From contig JARZZO010000016.1 of the NCBI GenBank assembly GCA_030544215.1, positions 35,052,001 through 35,116,000 of the forward strand: DNA of 64,000 nt, written 5' to 3'. Positions 1-10,440 of this stretch are shown piece by piece. Made by a program: the position numbers and the translations under genes. Position 1 is the stretch's first letter. Each line of letters begins with the position of its first letter. The notes under the pieces are model-generated. The model saw only the letters and a program-made list of their open reading frames with translations. It did no database searches and had not been told where the DNA came from. This stretch comes from Zantedeschia hybrid cultivar (taxonomy: Eukaryota > Streptophyta > Magnoliopsida > Alismatales > Araceae).

Positions 1-1460
1 AAGGTAATCTGAAAAATGAAGTCCTTGAAAGGTTGGTAGCCATTGAAATCAAGTCTTTCGACAAATTGAATACTGTGGTATCAGAAGTTAAAAGTTTTCC
101 GAGCCGATCCAGAAGTGAACCAAGCAACAATAAAGGAAAATTTGATAGAAGAAATGTTCCACGTGAGTCAAATACAGTAGATTTTTCCACGTTCATCACG
201 GAGCAACAAAAGAAAGGTCTAGTCACACAGGCCGAAACCAACAACAATAGGGAGAAGGAAGTCCGAGCCTTATCTTCTCTCAGAGACAAAATGAACAGGC
301 CATACAGCTTCCCAAAAGACAAAACTCATGTTCTATTTGAATGGGTATGAAAATACAATCAGATTGTGTTACCACAGTCAAAAAGGCCAAAAGATGCCAA
401 AAGATCTAATGATCCAAATTATTGTCCATATCACCAAATCATGGGACATCCTATTGAAGAATGCTATGTGTTCAAAGATGCAGTTGAAAAATTTATTCAG
501 AAAGGTGTCCTGAAGATGGGAGATCATCTTGTCGATCCTCCGCAGCCTCATGCCTGGACAAAAGCAAATGTGACATCTGTAAATGTGCATCATATGGTTC
601 CTATTTACCAGTCATTAAGGTCAGAAACTGCAGAAAGAAGCACACAAGCCACCTATGAGCAATTGGTACTTCAACCACTCCAATCATCTCAGTGGGAAAC
701 AACCAAAAAGAAGCCAGGATCTCATATCAAGCAAAAATTATCAGAAGTATATACTCACGGAGGTATTCTACGACGGCCGACATATGTTCAACCCGTTCCT
801 CCACCAAATCTAGATAATATGATATCCGATATGTCCAAAATGGCTTTATCTACGCCAGTCAAAGCCGTAAATTCAAGCAAAAAACAATGTGTGTCCTCCC
901 CTCAGCAGGAGACATCCCAATCAAGTTCAAGTTATTCGGCTTCAGCAAGCAGTGCATGGAAATGGGTAGATCCTCGTACTATAAGGAGGGTTACCAACAG
1001 AAGAAGAAAAAGAGAAACACCAATACCAATTCTACCTAAGGGTAAAGATCCGCTGTCAAAGTTGCAATAACTAATAGACAGCTTGGATGAATACGAACAG
1101 CCTCAAAGAAAGCCAACAAAGCTAAAACATTATATCCCGTGGGAGAAACTCCAAAATATGACAATGAAGCAAATACATGAAGAAGTCCTATTATGGGAAC
1201 ATGAAGTCAAAAAGCCGAAGACTGATGATAATCAGGAAAATGGGAAAGAAGAGTAGGAAGGCATTTGCACTGTCATGTCTTGCAACACAATCTCAACAAT
1301 AAAAGAAAATAAAGATGATGAGGAGGAAGAAATCTTCCTTGCTCTAAAAATGGAAGTGATGGAAAGCTCTACATCAACTCCAAATGAGCAACATGTCACC
1401 CGCTCTGGCAAAAAGTGGGGATGGAAGCCTCCATTGGCTACCACTCAAAAAATTATCTAG
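1..1460 (+). pseudogene. gag: Gag C-terminal part with zinc-knuckle-like motif (Tat copy 1)
   Basis: One frame stays readable from about base 33 to 1,460, interrupted by stops at 348-350 (TGA), 1,068-1,070 (TAA), 1,254-1,256 (TAG) and 1,458-1,460 (TAG). Gag is the structural protein that packages the element RNA. The recognisable piece is a C-x2-H-x4-H-x4-C-type knuckle at about 420-470 (YCPYHQIMGHPIEEC), typical of Tat Gag, which lacks the usual CCHC spacing. The Gag capsid-like domain seen in copy 2 at 37,137-37,619 is missing because the window begins downstream of it. In copy 2 the first three stops read as CGA, CAG and CAG, so they are decay changes; the TAG at 1,458 is shared by both copies. 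The downstream part is Ser/Gln-rich and acidic, with no domain I recognise. Confidence 0.8.
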
Positions 1461-1508
1461 CTGTCGGGGGAAATACCATATGTCGTCCCAGAACCAGAAT
1501 TCAGAGGA

Positions 1509-2739
1509 ATGGAATCCATGCCTTTGTCAAAAAGAAATGTTCAAATCTCGCCTCCGTTCGGGCTATATTCAGAAAATTCTGATCAAGAAAATCGGGTGTT
1601 ACCCTCTTTATATGAATTTATGACAGTTCAAAAGTCTGCAAAGAAAGGTAAACAAGTCCAGCAACAGACGTCTGAAGAACAAGACCCTCAGGTTGCCTTT
1701 CTAGAAGTTTATGATAATGAAAAAGCAGAAAAGAAAGTCATCGGCTTACTAAAAAGGTTGCCATCTAAATTTACTGTGTGGGAAGTTTTGTTACTCAGTG
1801 TGGAATTGCGAAAGGCTCTCATTGCAGCTTTAAAAACTCCTCAAATTTATGAAGCTCATGCAGCAGAAATTCAAGAAATACCCTATGAGTCATTCATAGC
1901 TTCCATCACCTTTGCTGAAGATGATATGCTGCTGCCTACAAATGACCACAATAGGCCACTCTACATGAGAGGAAAGATAAATGGACAATCTGTCAATAGA
2001 ATTATGGTTGATCAAGGCTCTGCTGTCACCATCATGCCTCTCAGAACTTTCAGAAATTTTATTTTCATATGCACCTAAGAAGAGTGCAAGATTTCAAAAT
2101 AGCTGGATTCAACCAGAAGTCAGAAACACCAATTGGGGCAGCTGAATTTGAAATGGTCGTCGGTGACTTTCACTTCACAGTCTTCTTCCATATCATAAAT
2201 TCTGATACCACATACAAGCTTTGCTTGGGTGGCCATGGATACATCAATATTTTGTGGTGCCCTCCTCATTGCATCAATGCATCAAATTTCCCTGGGAAGG
2301 ACAAATACAACGGGTCTTTGCAGATCTCGAACCTTTCGAGGTTCATGAATGCCATCTTATGGATGCCAACCTCTATATACCTCCACCCCTGAAGGAAAAA
2401 GAAGATAAAGAAATAGAAAAGCTTGATACCAGTCGGAGCAAGGAATGGTTTCCACCTCCACCAGATATTAGCTCTCTTAGTCTCGAAGACAAAGAAGCTA
2501 CAGTTCTGAAAAGTCCTTCAACAAAGACAACCAAACAACAAGATGTACTCTCTATAAAAGTCATAGTCCCAGTCGGACTAATACATCCTATGGAAGAGTA
2601 TGAATGTCAGCTCGTAGAGCCTTTGAAGAAATTCGTGGTTCCTCACGAAGATGAACATAAAATAGTCTTTTATAGAGCTGATGAGCAGTCGGCTACTGAA
2701 GACAAAGATTGCTATATTCCCGATATAGAAGAAGAATAA
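1509..2739 (+). pseudogene. pro: Aspartic protease region of Tat polyprotein (copy 1, frameshifted)
   Basis: The frame of the Gag region continues past 1,509 and reaches the retropepsin active-site segment VDQGSAVTIMPL at about 2,007-2,042. The catalytic triplet reads Asp-Gln-Gly rather than Asp-Thr/Ser-Gly; copy 2 also has DQG, so it is a family trait. A one-base deletion near 2,052 (CTTTCAG versus CTTTCCAG in copy 2) shifts the frame. The protease C-terminal half continues at 2,069 in another frame and shifts again near 2,215. The second half ends in an acidic, Pro- and Lys-rich linker that stops at 2,737. The protease would cut the polyprotein inside the virus-like particle. Confidence 0.8.
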
Positions 2740-3366
2740 TTATGGTTTGACATCATGGGTCTCCCGGACATGACAAAGCACAGTGAGGCATTGGCTAAGG
2801 CTCAGTCAATTTCATTATATTAAACAAAAAAGGAATGGAGCAGGTTCCAACAGCTATGGTACCCTCCTAACATGTCCAAAACATTGATGCAACATACACA
2901 ACATCCAGGCTTGAGATATACCTTGTCGGAAGAAGAAACTCCTGAATTCTCAGTAAATATGATATCTATTTTGCCAGAAATATCAGAAATTTCACAAGCA
3001 ATATATGATGACTATGATGAAGAGCAGCCCACGGGCCAGTCTATTCAAGAAAGCTAGCTAGAAGCTGATCAATCTCCTATTCCGGCATGTCAATGCTAGA
3101 AACATCTTGAAGAAGAAGACATCCAAGTCACAGAAGTCAAGGAAAATGATATCCCAAGTTCCGATATGGTTCAAAATATACCACAAGAACAAGAAAATCT
3201 GTCTATTACCCCTGAACCTAATGTTAACACAGGTCAAAGGGAAGATGAGCTCACTCAGCTTATCGAAAATCAACAGGTAGATCCTACCCCAAATAATTTC
3301 ACAGCAAATCAATGAAATGAAATTGACCAAGAAGTCAACGAAATTGAAACAGAAATTGAAGAAGAA
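2740..3366 (+). pseudogene. Acidic linker between protease and RT (Tat copy 1)
   Basis: The reading frame of the RT (position 3,367) can be followed upstream to about 2,760 through stops at 3,055-3,057, 3,097-3,099 and 3,313-3,315. Copy 2 lacks the first two, where it has CAG and TGG. The translation is Glu/Asp/Gln-rich with repeated EE runs (EIDQEVNEIETEIEEEVNEE near 3,320-3,380) and no enzyme motif. Such spacers between protease and RT occur in Tat polyproteins, but its role is unknown. There is no sign of a separate gene. Confidence 0.6.
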
Positions 3367-4302
3367 GTGAATGAAGAAGATCTAATGGAGCTCCAGCCAG
3401 CACCTCCAGAACTTGAAGATGGAGGACAAGCCACGGTTGATGAACTCTTTGAAATCAATTTGGGTTCTGAAGAAGACCCAAAACCAACATATATAAGTGC
3501 ATTGCTCAGTCAAGAACAACAACAATCATATATTTCGCTTCTGAAGGAATTTCGGGATTGTTTTGCCTGGTCCTATAAAGAAATGACTGGGTTAGATCCA
3601 GAAGTAGCTCAACATGAGCTGGCCATTGATCCAGCCATCGAGCCAATCAAACAAGCTCCGAGAAGAATGAGGCCGGAGCTGATAAACAAAATCAATGCTG
3701 AAGTCGACAAGTTAATTGATGTTGACTTCGTACAAGAAAATCAATATACAACATGGCTAGCAAATATTGTTTCAGTCAAAAAGAAGAATGGACAGATCGG
3801 AATATGTATAGACTTCAGATATCTAAACAAGGCATGCCCAAAGGATGACTTTCCAGTGCCTGTTATCGAAATCATGGTCGACGCCACCATAGGACATGAA
3901 GCTGTCTTTTATGGATGGATCGTCGGGATATAATCAAATATGGATGGCTGACAAGGATAAGATCTATACTGCCTTCAGAACTCCTAAAGGAATCTTCCAC
4001 TACAAAAGAATGCCCTTCAGCCATAAGAACACCGGTGCAACATACCAAAGAGCAATGACCAAGATATTTGATGAATTCCTTCATCAACAAGTTGAATGTT
4101 ATATTGATGACCTAGTTGTCAAAACCAAGAAAAAGGAAGATCATATGCAAGATCTCCGCACCATATTTGAAAGGCTGAGGCAATACAGTTTGAAAATGAA
4201 CCCCATGAAGTGCGCCTTTGGGGTTTCAAGTGGCAAATTTCTGGGTTTTATTGTCAGATATAGGGGCATTGAAATAGACCCAGTCAAAATCAAAGCTATC
4301 TA
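3367..4302 (+). pseudogene. pol: Reverse transcriptase domain (Tat copy 1, frameshifted)
   Basis: RT copies the element RNA into DNA. Motifs run in order: the entry region ending WLANIVSVKKKNGQ, the FRYLNKACPKDDFPVP finger region (about 3,810-3,870), FMDGSSGYNQI (3,908-3,940), FRTPKGIFHYKRMPF, and the catalytic YIDD at 4,100-4,111. A two-base deletion near 3,903 (GAAGCTGTC against GAAGCTTTGTC in copy 2) breaks the frame between motifs. A TAG at 4,300-4,302 replaces CAG of copy 2. FSHKN stands where copy 2 has FGLKN, so the conserved Gly-Leu of RT motif C's approach is also lost. Confidence 0.9.
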
Positions 4303-5374
4303 GGAACTTCCGCCTCCGAAGAATCTCAAAGAGCTGCAGTCTCTTCAGGGGCGGCTCGCATACATTCGAAGGTTCATATCCAACCTAGCCGGACGGTGTG
4401 AACCCTTCTCTAAATTAATGAAGAAAGATGCCCCATTCATATGGGATGATGAATGTCAAAATGCACTTGAGAAAATCAAGCAATACCTTGCATCGTCACC
4501 CGTGCTGGGGGCACCTATCAAAGGCCAGTCATTAATCTTATATATCGCTGCTCAGGAGACTTCTCTGGGGGCAATGCTGGCACAAGACAATGAAGAAGGC
4601 AAAGTGCAAGCACTATATTACTTAAGCAGAAGGCTGATCGGGGCTGAACTCTGGTACTCACCTATTGAAAAGGTATACTTGGCCCTAGTCTTTGCAGCTA
4701 AAAGACTTAGGCACTATATGCTATCACATGAAATCCAGCTCATCTCTAGGGCTGATCCTCTCAAATATATCCTCAATCGACCAGCCTTGAAAGGTCGTTT
4801 GGGAAGATGGGCAGTCCTCCTCACGGAGTTCGATATCAAATATGTTCCTCAGAAAGCCATCAAAGGTCAAGCCATTGCAGATTTCTTTGCAGCACATCCA
4901 TTGCTAGAAGATTCACCGTTGGTTACCGACCTGCCTGATGAAGAAACATTAGAAGCTAACCATACAGAACAAAAGATATGGCAACTATATTTTGACGGGG
5001 CCTCCCGTTCAGCGATTGCACAAGATGGTACATTCACTACAAAGGCCGAGGCAGGCATTGTCCTAATATCTCCAGAAGGCGAGGTTCTGCATACCTCGTG
5101 TTCCTTAACTAAGCCATGCACCAACAATGAAGCTGAATATGAAGCTTTGATAGTTGGCCTGGAAGTTGCTCTAGATATGGGCATTCAAGTGATTCAAGTC
5201 CATGGAGACTCAATGTTGATTATATACAAAGTCCAAGGAATATATGATGTCAAAACGCCCGAGTTGATTCTTTATCACAAAAAGGCCCTCAAGCTGATAA
5301 AAGATTTTATTTCTTTGAAATCAACCATATCAACCGCAGTGCAAATGCTCAAGCTGATGCTCTGGCTAAATTAG
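4303..5374 (+). pseudogene. pol: RNase H plus second, archaeal-type RNase H (Tat copy 1)
   Basis: The first RNase H follows the RT directly: PFIWDDECQNALEKIK at about 4,430-4,480, then the LILYIAAQETSLGAML strand, ALYYLSRRL, and the RLRHYMLSHEIQLIS segment ending near 4,750. The second one starts at about 4,978 with LYFDGASRS, followed by NNEAEYEALIVGLEVALDMG (5,126-5,185) and the HGDSMLII strand (5,202-5,225). It therefore keeps the Asp-Glu-Asp acid set expected of a functional fold. A one-base deletion near 5,300 shifts the tail. Tandem RNase H domains are characteristic of Tat-type elements, the second being thought to supply activity after decay of the first. Confidence 0.88.
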
Positions 5375-5433
5375 CAAGTTCTCTGGCTCTGCCGCCAGAG
5401 GGGTCCCTTGAAATATGGGTCAAGAACAGAAGA

Positions 5434-6797
5434 TTGTTACCAACTGTGTTGGGAGAAGAAACAGAAATGCAAACAGAAGTATGTGCAGTGGAAGAAGCCG
5501 ATAAGCCTGATTGGAGGGAAATGCTTTTCGACTGGTTCAAGCATAAAATATTGCCAAGCATCCGAATCAAGCGTGCTAAACTGATCCGTATTAAGGATTC
5601 ATATGAATACAAAGGAGACACTATCTTTCGAGTGACATATGATGGCAAAAGAAAAGTTTTCCACAGATGCCTGTCACCAAAAGAGATAGCTGAAGCCTTG
5701 AGGGAAATGCATGCCGGGGTCTGTGGTGCTCACCAGTCTGGTCCCATGATGAAAAATCAACTCAAACAATTGGGCTACTATTGGCCCACAATGTTCGATG
5801 ATTGTGGGCAATATGCCAAATCATGTCACAAATGCCAGGAACATGGCCCAATTCCAAGAAAACCTCCGGTGCCCTTGCACCCTACAACACTATCATGGCC
5901 TTTTGCCGAATGGGGCATGGAGGTTGTTGGTCCATTCATACCCTCCTCAAGAGGTGCTAATATATTCTGGCCACCATGGATTATTTTTCCAGATGGGCCG
6001 AAGCAGTAGCATTAAGAGAAGTCACTGGGGCAGCCGTTGAAAGGTTCCTCCGCAAAAATATGTTGTTCCGATATGGTGCACCCAGTCAGATCATTTCAGA
6101 TAATGGAACGTGCTTCCGAAATCAAATCATATACAAGCTAGCTGCAAAATTCAAAATTGATTGGAGGACCTCTACAGTCTACAATCCATAAGCCAATGGG
6201 TTAGTAGAAGCCTTTAACAAGACTCTATGCAACCTTCTAGCAAAGACAATCAATTCAACTAAGAAAGACTGGGAAGAAAGAATGTATGAAGCATTATGGG
6301 CTTACAGAACCATATACAAAACTCCAACAGGCTGTTCTCCCTATTCCTTAGTATATGGGTCAGAGGCAGTCGTACCAATTGAATTGGAAGTCCCCTCTTT
6401 GCGCGTTGTCTTAGAGCAGGGGCTTATCAAAGGAAATCAATCAAATGCAGAACGGCGGCTCGAGGAGTTATTAGGCTTGGAAGGCGACAGACTTCGAGCC
6501 CAACAAAATATCCGGATATATCAAGCTCGCATGGCTCGAGCATTTGATAGACTAGTCAAAGAAAGAGCCTTCAAGAAAGGAGACCTAGTTATGGTCAAAA
6601 GAAGAGAAGTCATGGCGTCAAATCCAAAAGGGAAGTTGACCAGTAATTGGATCGGTCCCTATATCGTCAAAACTATTTATGAAGGAGGAGCATATACCCT
6701 CACCAATCATAAGGGAGAAGTGCAGTTTCCTCCTTTAAATGGCAAACATATGAAGCGCTATCATGCGCCACCTCCATGCTTTCCAAGCGAAGGTTGA
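5434..6797 (+). pseudogene. pol: Integrase (Tat copy 1), catalytic Asp lost and frameshifted
   Basis: The HHCC zinc domain is visible (HAGVCGAHQSG near 5,710-5,742, CHKCQEHG near 5,824-5,847). The core starts at EWGMEVVGPF: codon 5,920-5,922 is GAG (Glu), while copy 2 has GAC, so the first acid of the D,D-35-E triad is changed. A frameshift near 5,960 and a TAA at 6,189-6,191 (CAA in copy 2) follow. The other acids remain: SDNGTCF near 6,097-6,117 and ANGLVEAFN near 6,192-6,218. The C-terminal GPY-like module (IGPYIVKTIYEGGAYTL) lies near 6,650-6,700. Integrase would insert the cDNA in the nucleus. Confidence 0.88.
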
Positions 6798-7280
6798 AAA
6801 AAATATATGAAGCGCTGTCTACGGTGTGAATATGATCACCATGAAGACAGTCAAAAGAAATCATCTAGTTCTCGGGATGTATTCCCCCGAGACTATAAAT
6901 CTTAAATGGCATGGTAAAATTAACCTGCCTATGTGAGCCAAAGACATTGAAGAGGCTTCAAAAGGCTTTACGAAGTCGCCCCAAAGCACCTCATGGGTTG
7001 CCAATGACGAAATGCCATTGAAAAAAAAAAAAAAAAAAAGTTGGCACGACTATCCAGCTAGTTGGGCAATGGTGCTGAGGCAAACACGGTGCGGAGGGTG
7101 TATAAATCATTTCCCGCTTCCCGTTTTATAACCGGTTGAAGTTTTCAATCAAATCAATCTGAATCGATGATGTTTTCCGATTCTGAAATTGTTTTATATA
7201 AACATGCATATGTATTGCAACCTTGTCTCTTCAATGAATATGGGGTAAGAAGCTACAAAGAAATAGAGAAGATGGCCTGA
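6798..7280 (+). other. 3' untranslated segment after integrase (Tat copy 1)
   Basis: No reading frame of note. The sequence is shared with copy 2 (30,000-30,400 on the minus strand), including ATTCCCCCGAGACTATAAAT at 6,880-6,899. An A-run of 19 sits at 7,021-7,039, where copy 2 has a T-rich run with C interruptions, so the tract has expanded or contracted. It may hold regulatory signals of the element, but none is recognisable. Confidence 0.6.
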
Positions 7281-9140
7281 GTCCTGCTGGACCTTGCCAT
7301 TCAAGTCCAAATTCAAATCCAAGCTCAAATTCAAGCACAAATTCAAATACAAGCTCAAAGTCAAGTATAAACTGGCTTGGGTCAGCAAGGCTCCGCCACT
7401 CAAGTCCAAAGCTCCAGTTCAAACTCGAGCATAAAATCAAATTCAGAATTCAAGTTCAAAGTTCAAGAACCAAAGCGTCAGCTTAGGAGCAAAATTCAAA
7501 TTCGAATTCAATCCCAGAGCTCCGCCTGAAGGGCAAGCTGAAGTTCAAAGGCAAATTGGCTTGAGTCAACAAGACCCGCCGCTTAAATTCAAGCTCAAAT
7601 GCAAGTCCAAATTCAAAGCTCTAGTTCAAGCTCGGGCTCAAGTTCAAATGTTAGCATTCAAAGCTCAAATTCAAGTTTAAATTCAAATCGGCTTGAGTCG
7701 ACAGGACCCGCCGCTTAAATTGAAGCTCAAGCTAAAAATTCAAGTTTAAATCCAAGCCCGAGTTCAAATCGGCTTGAGTCAACAAGACCCGCTGCCTAAA
7801 CTCAAGACCAAATTCAAGTTCAAAATTCAAAGCTCCAGATCAAGCTCGAGCTCGAAATGCAAGTTTAAGTGCAAGTTCAAAGCCCCAGCCAAAGGGTAAG
7901 CACAAATTCAAGTATAAGACAGCCCGGGTCAACGGGACCCGCTGCTTAAATTCAAAATCAAAATCCAAGTTTCAAGTAAACTTGAAAGCAAGAAGATGGC
8001 CCGGTTTCATTTGATTCCGCCATCCAAGGTCGAAACAAAGAAGATGGTCCGGGTTTGTTCAACCCCTCCATTCAAAGCTCAAATTCAAGTTTAAATCGGC
8101 CTGGGTCAATAGGACTCGCCGATTAAATTCAAAGCTCCTATTCAAATTCGAGCTCAAATTCAAGCTTAAACTCAAATTCAAAATTCAAGTTCAAGCTCCA
8201 AACCAAGCTTAAATCCAAGTATGAAGTAGCCTGGATCAACAGGATCTACTGCTTAAATCCAAGTTCAAAGCTCAAATTCAAGTTTAAGTTCAAGATCAAA
8301 AATCTAAAGCTCCAGTTCAAGCTCGAGCTCAAGTGTTAACATTCAAAGCTCAAATTCAAATCAGCTTGGGTCAACATGACTTGCCGCTTAAATTCAAGCT
8401 CAAATGCAAGTTCAAAGTTCAAATTTAAAGCTCTAGCCCAAGACAAGCATGAAGTCAATTATAAGTAAGCTTAGGTCAACAGGACCTACTGCTTAGATTC
8501 AAGTTTGAAATCCAAGTTTAAAGCAAATTTGAAGGCAAAAGAAGATGACTTGGGTCTAGTCGACCCCGCTATTCAAAGCTTAAGTTCGAGGTAAGTTAGC
8601 CTAGGTCAACAGGACCCGCTGCTTAAGTTCAAGCTCAAATTCAAGTTCAAAATCCAAGAGTAAAGCAAAGTTGAAAGCAAGAGAATGGCCTGGGTTCATT
8701 CGATCCCGCCATTCAAAGTACAAATTCAGAGCTCCAATTGAAGTTCAAATGCAAAAAACCAAGCCTAAATCCAGGCTCAAGTTCAAATGTAAATCGGCCC
8801 AACTCAGCAAGACTCTGTCGCTCAAGTTCAAAATCAAATCCAAATGCAAATTGGCATGTGTCCTACTAGATTCCGCCATCCAAGCATAAAACAAGAAAGA
8901 TGGCCTGGGCTCATTCGACCCCGCCATTCAAGCTCAAATTCAAATCGGCCTGAGTCAACAAGACCCGCCGAACAAATCCAAGCTTAAATTCAAGTTCAAG
9001 ATTCAAATACTGGCCGGCGTGGGTCCTACTAGACTCTACCGCCCAAGTTCAAAGCAAGTTCAAAACAAAGAAGGTGGCCCGGTGCACTCAACATTGCCAC
9101 TCAATTTTAAGCCCAAAGTCAAATCCAAGTGCAAGCAAAT
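7280..9140 (+). repeat. Degenerate CAAATTCAAG array with recurring GGGTC/GACCC hairpins (Tat copy 1)
   Basis: Nearly 1.9 kb is built of variations on CAAGCTCAAATTCAAG. At least eleven times it is punctuated by a unit resembling GGGTCAACAGGACCCGC followed by CGCTTAAATTCAAG (near 7,376, 7,562, 7,693, 7,774, 7,924, 8,101, 8,231, 8,366, 8,470, 8,600, 8,948). The unit contains GGGTC and GACCC around a short loop, so it is an imperfect hairpin. Spacing is irregular, about 80-190 bases. The same array occurs on the minus strand in copy 2, in the same place after integrase. Open frames here arise because the repeat lacks stops in some phases; they are not genes. Confidence 0.85.
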
Positions 9141-9400
9141 TCAAAGCAAAGTAAAGTAAGTCGATCGGGGCCTTCAACGACTACGTCGCACCGGTGGTTA
9201 ATCCGGGTCCCTCGTGACTCCGTCATCCTCGAAAGATCGGGTCTCCGAGAGGGGTACTCCGTCACCAATCAAGCAAATTCAAATCAAAGCAAAGTAAGTC
9301 GACCGGGGTCTTCAACTACAACGTGGCACCGGCAGATGGCCTGGGTCCCTTGTGACTCCGCCATCCCCGAAATTATTGGGTCTCTGAGAAGAGTACTCCG
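9141..9400 (+). repeat. Two tandem units of about 125 bp (Tat copy 1)
   Basis: Each unit runs from AAGCAAAGTAAGTCGA through CTTCAAC, a CACCGG block, TGACTCCG and ends near GTACTCCGT. Unit starts are near 9,143 and 9,284. Copy 2 has three or four of the same unit at 28,540-28,920 on the minus strand, so the number varies between copies. Confidence 0.75.
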
Positions 9401-9414
9401 TACTCCCTGTCTAC

Positions 9415-9690
9415 CTCGGCTACAAACCTATGAGTCTGCTGTGGTAGTTAGGGTTCATCCATTCGAAATCACCCCTAGTTATCATGACCAAAAGCCTTTA
9501 AGCCCGTCATTGATAATTAGAGACCTCATGACCTAGGTATCTAGGTTTGCATCACCCAAAACATCCCTGTCTACTTAAGGCTACAAACCTATGAGTCTGC
9601 TTGAAGTATTCTGGGTTCATGCATTTCAAATCATACCTATTTTACCACGACCAAAAACCTATGAGTCCGTCGTTGGTACTTAGGATTTGC
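9415..9690 (+). repeat. Two tandem units of about 162 bp (Tat copy 1)
   Basis: CTACAAACCTATGAGTCTGC recurs at 9,420 and 9,581, each time followed by a related GGGTTCAT, CATTTCAAATC and ATGACCAAAA-type sequence. Copy 2 carries the same duplicated block, split by the copia 1 insertion at 19,113/28,476. This sits in the region downstream of the antisense gene. Confidence 0.65.
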
Positions 9691-10440
9691 ATGGCGTAGA
9701 CCCTTCCGGTCTATTGCCACCCTGCATAGTGGTTAAGATCCTTACGATCTTTGCCACCCAATAAAGGCTGAGATCCTTACGGTTTGTGCCATTTTCAATA
9801 AACAAGTGATTGATATATTCATTGCCCCTCTTACTCTGTCCTTCCTTTTTAAGCTTCAATAATCCCCATAACATTGTTAGTTATGGAAGCCAATAAACAT
9901 TGTTAGGTCATCTTCATTTGAAATATTTTCCTTTCAGCTTTGCAATTACCATAGATGTATACTTCACTCTACTTCATGTACAACAAGGGGAGAGAGGGAT
10001 AAAAAAAAAAAAAAGAGAGAAAAATCAAAAGGGGCTTAAAAAAAAAAAAGATGCCTTGCCGGACTTGATCGTACCTTCTGCGGTCAAGGGAAACAAGGGT
10101 TATATACCCGGCTGTGGTGAAAATCCGAAAGGGCGCTACAGGCAAAATCGGGAATCCCGCCGTGTGAAAATCCGAAAGGGCGCACGGGCAAAAGCAAGAG
10201 GGGGCAGACTCCGGTGAAAACCCAAAAGGGCACTTGAGTCGCTAAAGTGAATATAAAAAAAAAAGAGAAAAGGAAATTCAAGCATGTCATTCATTGAAAG
10301 GAGGATATGATACAAAATTATCTTTATATATGCCAAAAGTTACAAGAATGACTTCCATCCCAGTCTACATGAAAAAGCAAAAAGAAAATACTCTTCCCAA
10401 TTACAAAGTTTAGTTATAAACAACATCATGGATCCTCAAG
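9691..10440 (-). other. 3' flank of antisense gene with three units of about 48 bp (Tat copy 1)
   Basis: No coding frame is convincing. GTGAAAATCCGAAAGGGCGC at 10,115-10,134 recurs with small changes at 10,163-10,183 and 10,213-10,232. Copy 2 holds the same units at about 18,371-18,480 on the opposite strand. Read on the minus strand this follows the antisense gene stop (GGATCCATGATG near 10,430), so it is probably that transcript's 3' region. Confidence 0.55.

Noticed and set aside
7194..9000. Open frames inside the CAAATTCAAG array
   Set aside because: The repeat is stop-poor in some phases; the translations are low-complexity Leu/Asn or Lys/Ser repeats and differ between copies.
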